The notes below the pieces were generated by a model. That model worked only from the letters and a program-made list of their open reading frames with translations. It made no database searches and was not told where the DNA came from. From CAIVAT01 sp037139855 (GTDB lineage: Bacteria; Bacteroidota; Bacteroidia; Bacteroidales; FEN-979): a DNA stretch of 35,310 bases. The stretch covers positions 1 to 35,310 of the forward strand of contig JBAXFM010000011.1 of assembly GCA_037139855.1 (NCBI GenBank). The letters are read 5' to 3'. The position numbers and the translations under genes were made by a program. This document shows, in pieces, positions 24,998 through 32,560 of the stretch (the first letter of the stretch is position 1; each line of letters opens with the position of its first letter).

Positions 24998-26050
24998 ATG
25001 TTAGAACTCAGGCATATTTCGAAGCGATTTGACGATTTTTATTTGCAGGATGTCTCTCTTTCAGTAGCGCAGGGCGATTATTTTATTTTGTTGGGAGAAT
25101 CAGGTTCGGGGAAATCTATTGTACTTGAAACCATTGCGGGTTTGATGGCGCCAGATTCAGGGGCAATCCTCCTTCATGGCACGGATATAACCACCGAGAA
25201 AATTCAAAACCGAAAGATTGGACTCGTATTTCAGGATCATGCAGTTTTTCCTCATCTCACCGTGGCAGAAAACATTGCATATTCCCTTCATGGTACAGCG
25301 ATGAGTAAAGAGGAGAAGTTCGAAAAGGTGAAAGCCATTGCCAATGAACTGGGAATAGGGGAGTTGCTCCTGCGCAAACCGGGAACCTTATCAGGGGGAG
25401 AACTCCAGCGCGTTGCACTTGGTCGTACCCTTATTCAGCATCCTGCGATTTTGTTATTGGATGAACCATTGTCGTCGCTCGATTCCAGGCTCAAAGGCGA
25501 TCTTCGCCGGTTGCTCAGGGCCATCCACCGAAAGGGACAGACCATCCTGCATGTGACCCATGATTATGAGGAGGCTCTTTCTCTGGGAACAAGAATCGCG
25601 GTTATCAATAAAGGAACGATTATTCAGTCGGGAAGTCCGGGGGAGGTTTTTCGCAATCCTAAATCAGAATTTGTAGCCCATTTCATCGGCGTTTCAAATT
25701 TTTTCGCCGTTAGCCTCATTACAGAGAATGGAGCTACTTTTGCATTCACCAGCAACAATATCAAGATCCGGATCGTTATCAATGTGACTGAAGGAGATGG
25801 TTTTATTCTTGTCAGGGGAGAAGATATTCTGTTGTCGGACATGCCTGTGGAGACAAGCGCCACCAACAATTTTGAGGGTCGGGTTTTGGAAATAGTGCCA
25901 CATGCCGGCGGAACAGATGTGACCATTGATATCGGAATTGAACTCCATGCCCTGATTACAATTGAATCACTTGAAAAGCTTATGCTCAAGGCCGGAAAAA
26001 CTTGTTGGGTGCATTTTAAAGCGACTACGGTGAGATACATATCCAAATAG
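24998..26050 (+). CDS. modC: Molybdate/tungstate ABC transporter ATP-binding protein
   Basis: 350-residue ABC ATPase that powers ModB. Walker A is GESGSGKS (33-40), the Q-loop is VFQDH (77-81), the signature is LSGGELQRVALGR (131-143), Walker B is ILLLDEP (151-157), and the switch histidine is in HVTHDYEEA. The C-terminal 120 residues form the regulatory extension; the DFR of a TOBE/MOP-like domain is suggested by NNFEGRVLEIVPHAG and DVTIDIGIELHALI. It starts 13 bases after modB. The 88-base gap to moeA is filled with repeats. Assignment to molybdate rests on the moe/moa genes downstream. Confidence 0.88.
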   Translation: MLELRHISKRFDDFYLQDVSLSVAQGDYFILLGESGSGKSIVLETIAGLMAPDSGAILLHGTDITTEKIQNRKIGLVFQDHAVFPHLTVAENIAYSLHGTAMSKEEKFEKVKAIANELGIGELLLRKPGTLSGGELQRVALGRTLIQHPAILLLDEPLSSLDSRLKGDLRRLLRAIHRKGQTILHVTHDYEEALSLGTRIAVINKGTIIQSGSPGEVFRNPKSEFVAHFIGVSNFFAVSLITENGATFAFTSNNIKIRIVINVTEGDGFILVRGEDILLSDMPVETSATNNFEGRVLEIVPHAGGTDVTIDIGIELHALITIESLEKLMLKAGKTCWVHFKATTVRYISK

Positions 26051-26051
26051 C

Positions 26052-26094
26052 AAAATGTAAAATGGTGGGCAAGTGGACAAGTGGGCAAGTGGAG
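26052..26094 (+). repeat. Short tandem repeats after modC (heptamer pair, then octamer x3)
   Basis: AAAATGT and AAAATGG (26052-26065, period 7) followed by TGGGCAAG, TGGACAAG, TGGGCAAG and TGGAG (26066-26094, period 8). The series begins one base after the modC stop. Confidence 0.8.
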
Positions 26095-26106
26095 TCAATT
26101 CTGTGT

Positions 26107-26134
26107 CGCAAATCGTAAATCGTAAATCGTAAAT
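26107..26134 (+). repeat. Heptamer repeat CGTAAAT x4 before moeA
   Basis: CGCAAAT followed by three exact CGTAAAT units, then ATAA leading into the moeA ATG at 26139. The array ends 4 bases before the start codon and so occupies the ribosome-binding region. Confidence 0.9.
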
Positions 26135-26138
26135 ATAA

Positions 26139-27323
26139 ATGGTTTTATTTGAAGATGCTTTATCAACGGTACTGTCTCAGGGTTTTTCCATCGGGGTTGA
26201 ACGTGTTGATCTGTCTGATTCTTTGGGAAGAGTTCTTGCTGAAGATGTTTTTTCAGACATGGATATGCCGCCTTTTGATAAATCTGCTGTTGACGGATAT
26301 GCATGGCTGAAACAAAGTGGTGATGATTGGACCAATGAACCTCAACGGGTTGTTGAAACCATTCCGGCAGGTACCATTCCCAAAATAGCCCTCCTTCCTG
26401 GCCAGTGCTCAAAAATAATGACGGGTGCAATGGTCCCGGCAGGCGCAAACAGCGTGATCATGGTTGAGGAGACAGAATTGATTGACGAAGACTTTGTGCG
26501 ATTTACAAGAACAAACCCATCACAAAATATTTGTTACCGGGGAGAGGATGTTAAAACAGGTGACCAGGTTCTTCAAAAAGGCCTGCAGATTAATCCTGCA
26601 CATGTAGCGGTTCTCGCCGGGGTTGGGATCAGCAATCCGCTTGTTGCAAAGCTCCCCAGGGTTGGCATTATATCTACCGGGGATGAACTTGTTGAACCAA
26701 CCGTAATTCCCGGAAAGGCTCAGATCAGAAATTCCAATGCATGGCAACTCGAGGCACAGGTAAAAGCAGTACAGGCACTGCCGTATTATTATGGAATTGT
26801 ACCGGATAATAGTGCTGAACTGCGAAAGATCATCAGCTTCGCCATGGAACATAATGATGTTGTGCTGCTTACAGGTGGTGTATCCATGGGAGATTTTGAT
26901 TTTGTTCCGGCAGTTATGGAGGAAACGGGGATTGAGATTTTGTTCAACAACATTGCCATACAACCGGGTAAACCAACTGTTTTTGGTCGAAGGAATCAAA
27001 CTTTCATTTTTGGTTTACCAGGTAATCCTGTATCTTCGTTTGTTTTATTTGAAATATTGGTCAAACCCTTTTTAAAACGCATGATGGGTTGTGCCAATGA
27101 ACCTTTGAATTTATCACTTCCGATGGGTGTTGATTTCTCCAGGCGAAAATCTGTCAGAAAATCGATGATACCGGTGATTATTAATGAGGGGACTGTATTC
27201 CCGGTTGAATACCATGGATCAGCCCATATCAATGCCTACTCAATCGCCAATGGAATGATGGTTATGGAGATTGGAACCACTAAAATCAATAAAGGGGAAC
27301 AGGTGTATGTACGACTGCTATAA
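26139..27323 (+). CDS. moeA: Molybdopterin molybdenumtransferase MoeA
   Basis: Inserts molybdenum into adenylylated molybdopterin, the last step of molybdenum cofactor formation. The 394-residue length is typical. The N-terminal domain carries MPPFDKSAVDGYA (about 42-54) and the linker region PAGTIPK. The MogA-like catalytic domain shows GIISTGDEL (about 184-192), TGGVSMGDFDF (about 245-255) and GLPGNPVSSF (about 293-302). The C-terminal domain ends with NGMMVMEIGT. The first 17 bases of moaA overlap its 3' end. No MobA is encoded nearby, so the cofactor may be used in the molybdopterin form, or mobA lies elsewhere. Confidence 0.95.
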   Translation: MVLFEDALSTVLSQGFSIGVERVDLSDSLGRVLAEDVFSDMDMPPFDKSAVDGYAWLKQSGDDWTNEPQRVVETIPAGTIPKIALLPGQCSKIMTGAMVPAGANSVIMVEETELIDEDFVRFTRTNPSQNICYRGEDVKTGDQVLQKGLQINPAHVAVLAGVGISNPLVAKLPRVGIISTGDELVEPTVIPGKAQIRNSNAWQLEAQVKAVQALPYYYGIVPDNSAELRKIISFAMEHNDVVLLTGGVSMGDFDFVPAVMEETGIEILFNNIAIQPGKPTVFGRRNQTFIFGLPGNPVSSFVLFEILVKPFLKRMMGCANEPLNLSLPMGVDFSRRKSVRKSMIPVIINEGTVFPVEYHGSAHINAYSIANGMMVMEIGTTKINKGEQVYVRLL

Positions 27324-28107
27324 CCGAACCATCGATTACCTTCGCGTTTCTGTCACCGACCGTTGTAACCTCCGTTGCACCTATTGCATGCCGGCAGAAG
27401 GGGTTAAGCTGTTAGATCATAAAGATATCCTGAGTTTCGAAGAGATTGTTGAGATCATCCGTGTGGCAGTAGACCTTGGCATTACCAAGGTACGCATTAC
27501 CGGTGGGGAACCCCTTGTGCGTAAAGGCGTGATCTCATTGATTGAAAAAATTGCCAGCATCAACGGGATCAAAGACTTTGGGCTGACCACCAATGGCATA
27601 TTATTACCAGCTTTTGCTACAGATTTGGCGAAGGCAGGACTGCATCGCATCAACATCAGTCTTGATACGCTTGACCCTGAAAAGTACAGCGCCATCACGC
27701 GCGGTGGCGATATCCGAAAGGTATTTGATGGAATCAACGCTGCAAAAAGAGCCGGATTAATGCCGGTGAAAATTAATTGTGTGGTGCGTAATTCCTCTGA
27801 TGAACCTGATGCACAAGCAGTACGGGAATTTTGCCTGAAGAATAATCTCGAAGCACGATTCATTCATGAAATGAGTTTGTCGGACGGATGTTTCACCATT
27901 GTGGAAAATGGTCATGGCGGCGACTGCATCAATTGCAACCGGCTGAGACTTACTGCAAACGGCATGATTCGCCCTTGCCTGTTCAACGATATTCAATTCA
28001 GTACCCGTGAACTTGGTATCAGGGAGGCGCTTGAAAAGGCCGTCGGACTAAAACCGGAAAAAGGAAGTGTGAATATCACAGGAAGTTTTCATAATATTGG
28101 AGGGTGA
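27307..28107 (+). CDS. moaA: GTP 3',8-cyclase MoaA (short form)
   Basis: Radical SAM enzyme that starts molybdopterin synthesis from GTP. The N-terminal 4Fe-4S motif is CNLRCTYC (20-27), GGEPL is at 66-70, and the C-terminal cluster motif is C207-x2-C210-x13-C224 within CINCNRLRLTANGMIRPC, including the GTP-contacting arginines. The essential C-terminal Gly-Gly is present. At 266 residues it is about 60 shorter than usual: the stretch between RFIHEM (184-189) and the second cluster holds about 18 residues, against about 60 in E. coli MoaA. I chose the ATG at 27307, which begins with the family-typical region; an in-frame ATG at 27271 lies deeper within moeA. Confidence 0.9.
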   Translation: MYDCYNRTIDYLRVSVTDRCNLRCTYCMPAEGVKLLDHKDILSFEEIVEIIRVAVDLGITKVRITGGEPLVRKGVISLIEKIASINGIKDFGLTTNGILLPAFATDLAKAGLHRINISLDTLDPEKYSAITRGGDIRKVFDGINAAKRAGLMPVKINCVVRNSSDEPDAQAVREFCLKNNLEARFIHEMSLSDGCFTIVENGHGGDCINCNRLRLTANGMIRPCLFNDIQFSTRELGIREALEKAVGLKPEKGSVNITGSFHNIGG

Positions 28108-28118
28108 TCGGAAAGAAA

Positions 28119-28153
28119 TTCAAATGGCAAAATTCAAATGGCAAATGTCAAAA
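28119..28153 (+). repeat. Degenerate heptamer repeat in the moaA-moaC spacer
   Basis: TTCAAAT, GGCAAAA, TTCAAAT, GGCAAAT, GTCAAAA: five units of 7 bases, each with CAAA in register. It also reads as two exact copies of a 14-base unit (28118-28131 and 28132-28145). It starts 11 bases after the moaA stop. Confidence 0.8.
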
Positions 28154-28169
28154 GGATAAATAGAAAGCT

Positions 28170-28637
28170 ATGAGCGATAGTAAAAATAAAGGGTTGACCC
28201 ATGTGGATGATTTGGGCAGGGCAAACATGGTGGATGTGAGTGCAAAGCCGCTGCAACTGCGTACCGCGATCGCATCCGGATTTATCAGCCTGAGTCTTGA
28301 AACTATTGATCTCATCTGTGAAAACAGACTGAAAAAGGGCGATGTGCTCACGATTGCTGAAATTGCCGGAATCCAGGGGGGGAAACGTACCAGCGACCTT
28401 ATACCGCTTTGCCATCCGCTGCAAATCACAAAACTTGATGTTAAAGCCACTCTGGAGGATTCAGGTGTAAAGGTTGAGAGCCTGGCCCGGTGTACAGGCC
28501 AAACCGGTATCGAAATGGAGGCGCTGACAGCTGTATCTGTTGCGTTGCTCACGGTTTACGATATGTGCAAGGCTGTTGATAAAAACATGACGATTGGAGA
28601 GATCAGGCTTGTGGAAAAGACAAAGGAAGAGGTGTGA
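28170..28637 (+). CDS. moaC: Cyclic pyranopterin monophosphate synthase MoaC
   Basis: Second enzyme of molybdopterin synthesis; converts the 3',8-cyclo-GTP product of MoaA to cyclic pyranopterin monophosphate. 155 residues, normal for the stand-alone form. The family motifs are present: THVDDLGRANMVDVSAK, GGKRTSDLIPLCHPL with the active-site histidine, and GIEMEALTAVSVALLTVYDMCKA split over the conserved helix, with DKNMTIGEI carrying the catalytic lysine region. It lies 62 bases after moaA and 75 before the MOSC-MoaB gene, both gaps holding repeats. Confidence 0.96.
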   Translation: MSDSKNKGLTHVDDLGRANMVDVSAKPLQLRTAIASGFISLSLETIDLICENRLKKGDVLTIAEIAGIQGGKRTSDLIPLCHPLQITKLDVKATLEDSGVKVESLARCTGQTGIEMEALTAVSVALLTVYDMCKAVDKNMTIGEIRLVEKTKEEV

Positions 28638-28639
28638 TG

Positions 28640-28672
28640 AAAAGTCAAAAGTCAAAAGTCAAAAGTCAAAAG
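28640..28672 (+). repeat. Heptamer repeat AAAAGTC x4 after moaC
   Basis: Four exact AAAAGTC units (28640-28667) and a partial fifth, AAAAG. The array begins 2 bases after the moaC stop and ends about 40 bases before the next ATG. Confidence 0.92.
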
Positions 28673-28712
28673 GAAATTAATAGCAAACAAGATTTGAAAT
28701 AATGCTGTGAAT

Positions 28713-29645
28713 ATGGAGCAGATAAAAATAGTTTCAGTGAATGTTTCTGAAGAAAAGGGAACCATTAAAAAGCCTGTTGATCAAATCCAGCTGACACACA
28801 ACGGGGTTCTTGGCGATGCACACGCAGGCCATTGGAACAGGCAGGTGAGCCTTCTTGGGACCGAAAGCATTATAAAGTTTGAAGGGGAAGCGGGTAGAAA
28901 AGTAACCCCTGGGGAGTTTGCAGAAAACCTTACCACAACTGGCATGGACCTTTGGACGGCTCATCCGCTCGACCGGTTTACTTGCGGTGATATCGAACTG
29001 GAAGTCACTCAAATTGGCAAGGAATGTCATGGAACCAGTTGCGCCATTTTCAAAGAGGTGGGAAACTGTGTCATGCCCAAGGAGGGCATTTTCTGCAGGG
29101 TGTTGAGTCCCGGCATCCTGAAAGCAGGGATGGGGTTGGAATATCACCCGAAGATGTACCGCATCCTGGTAATTACATTGAGCGACCGTGCATCAGCCGG
29201 GGAATATGAAGACCGTTCCGGCCCGAGAATTCAGGAATTGCTGAAAGATTTTTTTGGATCTCAAAACATTCACTATTTTATTCACTATTCCCTTATTTCC
29301 GATGATTCGCATAAACTTGAGGAATTGCTTTACAAAGCCAAAGAAGAACTCATAGATCTGGTGATCACGACGGGTGGAACAGGGATCGGCCCACGCGATT
29401 TCACGCCGGATGTCGTCATCCCCATGCTTGACAAAGAGATTCCCGGGATCATGGAACTGATCAGGATGAAATATGGTTCTGAGAAACCTGCTGTTCTTTT
29501 AAGCCGATCGGTTGCAGGGGTGATGGGAAAATCTCTGATCTTCACACTTCCCGGAAGTGTCAGGGCTGTGAATGAATACATGACCGAAATTTCAAAATCG
29601 CTGATGCATATGATCTATATGCTGCATGGGTTGGATACACATTGA
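28713..29645 (+). CDS. MOSC domain / MoaB-MogA fusion protein
   Basis: Two-domain cytoplasmic protein of 310 residues. Residues 1-145 form a MOSC domain, a carrier or binding fold for molybdenum cofactor sulfur chemistry: GDAHAGHWNRQVSLL, LTTTGMDLW and a cysteine in QIGKECHGTSC. Residues about 150-308 form a MoaB/MogA domain that adenylylates molybdopterin: ITLSDRASAGEYEDRSGP, VITTGGTGIGPRDFTPD, FTLPGSVRAVNEYM. The fusion would join cofactor activation and a later handling step in one chain. I chose the ATG at 28713; a GTG at 28707 adds two residues. It is the last gene of the mod/moa unit. Confidence 0.92.
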   Translation: MEQIKIVSVNVSEEKGTIKKPVDQIQLTHNGVLGDAHAGHWNRQVSLLGTESIIKFEGEAGRKVTPGEFAENLTTTGMDLWTAHPLDRFTCGDIELEVTQIGKECHGTSCAIFKEVGNCVMPKEGIFCRVLSPGILKAGMGLEYHPKMYRILVITLSDRASAGEYEDRSGPRIQELLKDFFGSQNIHYFIHYSLISDDSHKLEELLYKAKEELIDLVITTGGTGIGPRDFTPDVVIPMLDKEIPGIMELIRMKYGSEKPAVLLSRSVAGVMGKSLIFTLPGSVRAVNEYMTEISKSLMHMIYMLHGLDTH

Positions 29646-29683
29646 TTTGACAAATTCAGTCAATTATTAAACTGAGAATTCAG

Positions 29684-31033
29684 TTATATTGTTATGATAA
29701 AACTTGTAGCCGCCTCTGTTGATTCGGAATGGATGCTGCCCTTGTGCAACCGCAGTATCTGACGTGAAAGGCTCAACCCGATTCCGGATCCATTTTCTTT
29801 GGTTGTAAAAAAGGGGATAAAAATTTTATCAATCGTCTCTGCCGGAATCATGGGGCCGTTATTTGAGATAAGAATTTTAGTATGATTTTGCCTCGAAATA
29901 TCGACAGAGACCCTGATCTTTCTGTTTTCAGGGATATCCATAAGTGCCTCCATTCCGTTGATTACAATGTTTATTATAACCTGGGTCAGTAGTTTCTTGT
30001 CTCCGGTTATCTCCCTGATCCTCTCGTCAATTTTTATTTCCAGATTAATTTGCTGCTGTTCCATGCGTTCGCGAAGCAGCAATCCGATATGGTCAAGCCA
30101 CTCACGTACCACGAATGATTCAAATTCCGGTTTCGGAATCCGGGTCAGTTTCCGGTAACTGTTCACAAAGTTGACAAGCCCGTTGCCGCGTTCACCAATT
30201 GTATCCAGTCCCTGAAGCACATTGTCAATGGTTTCTTCATCGATCTTTTGGGGTTGGATCGGTTTGCCATTTTCGATGAAAAATTTCTGTAGGGTGCTGG
30301 TCAATGACACGATAGGTGCAATGCTGTTCATAATCTCATGTGTGAGTACCCTGATCAGTTTCTGCCAGGAATCGAGTTCCTTCTCATCGAGCTCATGCCG
30401 GATGTCCTGGAGGGATATCAGTCTTGAAACCTTGCCTCCGTATCGAATCTCTTTTATCCGGATCAGCAGGTTGATCTGTAAATCACCAGTAAACCGCTTA
30501 TAGGTATGCGCTTCACCAGGATTAAATGTGACAAGGAGGCTTAAAAGATCAGGAATTCTGAGTGGTATCAGGTGGAGTGGGGTGAAGGATGGAATGCCGG
30601 CATATTCAAAAGCTTTGTCATTCATGATCTCCACTTCATTGTCCTGATTGATGGCCATCAACCCGGTGCCGGCATGCTGAATGAAAGAGTGATAGTATTT
30701 TTCAAGATATTCATTCTGAAGCTTAATCTCATTGATCCGGTCATTCAGATTGTTAAGGCTTTGGTATATATGACGGAGCGACTTCTGTCTGATGGAGGTT
30801 GGGAACTTCAGTGAAGAGTCCTCATTTCTGATTGCCTCAAAAAAGAAGGCAATCTGCCGGTTGGATTGGTTGAAATTATTGATCACAGAAATTGCGCCAA
30901 AAGGAACAGGTGTCAGAAAAAGCAAATACCTTGGATCCATATAAAATGCGGTCAGATATCCCGCTGTTAGTGCAAAAAGGACCATGATCACGATACTGGT
31001 AATTGTAGTCAGCGTTATTCGTTTATATCCCAT
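29684..31033 (-). CDS. NtrB/NtrY-like membrane sensor histidine kinase
   Basis: 449 residues. Two N-terminal transmembrane helices (about 9-30 and 36-52) with almost no periplasmic loop suggest it senses the membrane or a cytoplasmic cue. A coiled coil and a PAS-like domain (about 112-215) follow. The H box is RVLTHEIMNSIAP with His232, the N box is INIVINGMEAL (about 354-364), and the G2 box is GSGIGLSLSRQIL (415-427). The usual D of the first G box is replaced (SNNGPMIP). It overlaps the regulator gene by 11 bases (31023-31033) and must form a pair with it. Its likely target is the divergent exporter operon. Confidence 0.92.
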   Translation of the reverse strand: MGYKRITLTTITSIVIMVLFALTAGYLTAFYMDPRYLLFLTPVPFGAISVINNFNQSNRQIAFFFEAIRNEDSSLKFPTSIRQKSLRHIYQSLNNLNDRINEIKLQNEYLEKYYHSFIQHAGTGLMAINQDNEVEIMNDKAFEYAGIPSFTPLHLIPLRIPDLLSLLVTFNPGEAHTYKRFTGDLQINLLIRIKEIRYGGKVSRLISLQDIRHELDEKELDSWQKLIRVLTHEIMNSIAPIVSLTSTLQKFFIENGKPIQPQKIDEETIDNVLQGLDTIGERGNGLVNFVNSYRKLTRIPKPEFESFVVREWLDHIGLLLRERMEQQQINLEIKIDERIREITGDKKLLTQVIINIVINGMEALMDIPENRKIRVSVDISRQNHTKILISNNGPMIPAETIDKIFIPFFTTKENGSGIGLSLSRQILRLHKGSIHSESTEAATSFIITI

Positions 31034-32396
31034 ACTTTTTCATTTTTTTATATAATGTAGTCCGGGAGATGCCCAGGTTACGGGCTGCCATGCTCAGACT
31101 CTGACTTTGTTTCTTCAATTCCTTCACAATCATTTGTTTTTCCATCTCTTCCAGGGTCAGGATTTCATCTGTGTGAACATAATGTGACTGGTTCAGATAC
31201 AGGTCCTTAGGCGACAGACAGTCGCCATCGCACAGGATCACAGCTTTTTCAATAGTATGCTGCAATTCTCTGATGTTCCCCGGCCACTGATATTTTTGTA
31301 GCTGGTCAAGCGCCTTATTACGGAGCTTCAAACAGTTTTTTTTGTATTTAACACTGTATTTGCCGATAAAAAAATTGGCCAGGATTTCAATGTCCTCAAC
31401 GCGTTGCCGCAATGGCGGAAGTTCAATTTGAATGGTATTGATCCGGTACAGCAGATCCTGCCTGAAGGTTTGCTCCCGGATCATCTGTAGCAGATTTTTG
31501 TTGGTTGTACTGATCAGTCTAATATCGACAGGGTATTCTTTGTTGGATCCGACCGGAATAACAACCCTGTTTTGCAACACATTAAGCAACTTTGACTGAA
31601 GCTGTAGCGGGAGATTCCCGACTTCATCAAGCAACAGGGTCCCGTTATGGGACAGCATGATCTTACCGGTACGGTCTTCACGGGCATCGGTAAACGAGCC
31701 TTTGGTATGTCCGAACATTTCACTTTCAAACAAGGACTCTGACATTGATCCAAGGTCGACCGTTACCAGCAGTTCATTGCACTGTCGCGATAACCGGTGA
31801 ATCTCTTTGGCGATCAGCTCCTTCCCCGTTCCGTTTTCCCCGGTGATCATTATGTTGGCATCGGTTCCGGCTACTTTTTTTACAAGATCCAGGATTTTTT
31901 TCATGGCCGGGGAAACACCAATGATCATCCGATCATCCCTGTTCATCTCGGTCTTCAGATCCTGTTCCCGCTTCATCAGCTTGCCGACTGTGAGATTGGA
32001 CTTCCGCAGTTTCAGCGAGGCCTTTAGTGTTGCAAGCAATTTCTCATTTTCCCAGGGTTTAATAATGAAATCCGCTGCGCCTTCATGGGTGGCTTTCACA
32101 GCAGTTTCGACATCCCCATATGCAGTGAACATAACCACTTCGATATCTTTCTTCAACTTTTTTATTTCACGTAACCAGTACATTCCTTCATTACCGGAAC
32201 TTTCACCAGCCTTGAAATTCATATCCAGGAGCACAACATCAATATCACGGGTTTCTATTTCATGAATCAGTGTGTTTGGACTGGAAAGTGTAATCACATC
32301 CAGGAATTCGAATTTCAGGAATATTCGCAGTGCATTGAGTACGCTTTTATTGTCATCAACAATCAGCAGCCTGCCTTCTTTTGTTTTTTCTTCCAT
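31023..32396 (-). CDS. Sigma-54-dependent response regulator (NtrC family)
   Basis: 457 residues in three domains. The receiver domain (about 9-125) has Asp58 as phospho-acceptor, with Thr91 and Lys113. The AAA+ domain (about 157-390) has Walker A GENGTGKE (186-193) and Walker B LLLDEVG (254-260). The sigma-54 contact loop reads GSFTDA (233-238) rather than the classical GAFTGA. A Fis-type helix-turn-helix ends the protein (MAARNLGISRTTLYKKMKK). It activates sigma-54 promoters, and such an element lies before the divergent exporter genes. It is co-transcribed with the kinase. Confidence 0.95.
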   Translation of the reverse strand: MEEKTKEGRLLIVDDNKSVLNALRIFLKFEFLDVITLSSPNTLIHEIETRDIDVVLLDMNFKAGESSGNEGMYWLREIKKLKKDIEVVMFTAYGDVETAVKATHEGAADFIIKPWENEKLLATLKASLKLRKSNLTVGKLMKREQDLKTEMNRDDRMIIGVSPAMKKILDLVKKVAGTDANIMITGENGTGKELIAKEIHRLSRQCNELLVTVDLGSMSESLFESEMFGHTKGSFTDAREDRTGKIMLSHNGTLLLDEVGNLPLQLQSKLLNVLQNRVVIPVGSNKEYPVDIRLISTTNKNLLQMIREQTFRQDLLYRINTIQIELPPLRQRVEDIEILANFFIGKYSVKYKKNCLKLRNKALDQLQKYQWPGNIRELQHTIEKAVILCDGDCLSPKDLYLNQSHYVHTDEILTLEEMEKQMIVKELKKQSQSLSMAARNLGISRTTLYKKMKKYGI

Positions 32397-32421
32397 ACGA
32401 ACAGATTTATGACATTACCTA

Positions 32422-32429
32422 CAAATGTA
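32422..32429 (-). promoter_or_regulatory. Promoter -7 element for the regulator-kinase operon
   Basis: On the minus strand TACATTTG matches TAnnTTTG and lies 26 bases before the regulator ATG. A TTG 15 bases upstream (32447-32445) could act as a weak -33. It sits within an imperfect dyad ACATTA-N14-TAATGT (32412-32437). Confidence 0.45.
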
Positions 32430-32434
32430 CATAA

Positions 32435-32442
32435 TGTTAACA
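32435..32442. promoter_or_regulatory. Palindrome TGTTAACA in the divergent spacer
   Basis: A perfect 8-base dyad about 75 bases upstream of the -24 element, a reasonable distance for an NtrC-type enhancer site. A single short palindrome in AT-rich DNA is weak evidence. Confidence 0.25.
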
Positions 32443-32517
32443 CGCAACTGTTCAATATGTTTACAAAATTTGATATTGTTGTTTTATATGTTATTGTATT
32501 TCAGTGTAATAATACGG

Positions 32518-32534
32518 TTGGCATAAAAATTGAA
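32518..32534 (+). promoter_or_regulatory. Sigma-54 promoter (-24/-12) of the exporter operon
   Basis: TTGGCATAAAAATTGAA has GG and GA separated by exactly 10 bases. The consensus is TGGCAC-N5-TTGCA, so the -12 dinucleotide is GA instead of GC. The predicted start of transcription is about 32545, 16 bases before the first ATG. The neighbouring gene encodes a sigma-54 activator, which strengthens the call. Confidence 0.6.
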
Positions 32535-32560
32535 ATATAATAGATATAATTGAAAAAACA

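Noticed and set aside
27271..27306. Upstream ATG for moaA
   Set aside because: The extra 12 residues are the out-of-frame reading of conserved moeA codons and are not typical of MoaA.
29646..29683. Terminator between the MOSC-MoaB fusion and the convergent kinase
   Set aside because: TCAGT/ACTGA can form only a 5-base stem with no T-run, too weak to call.
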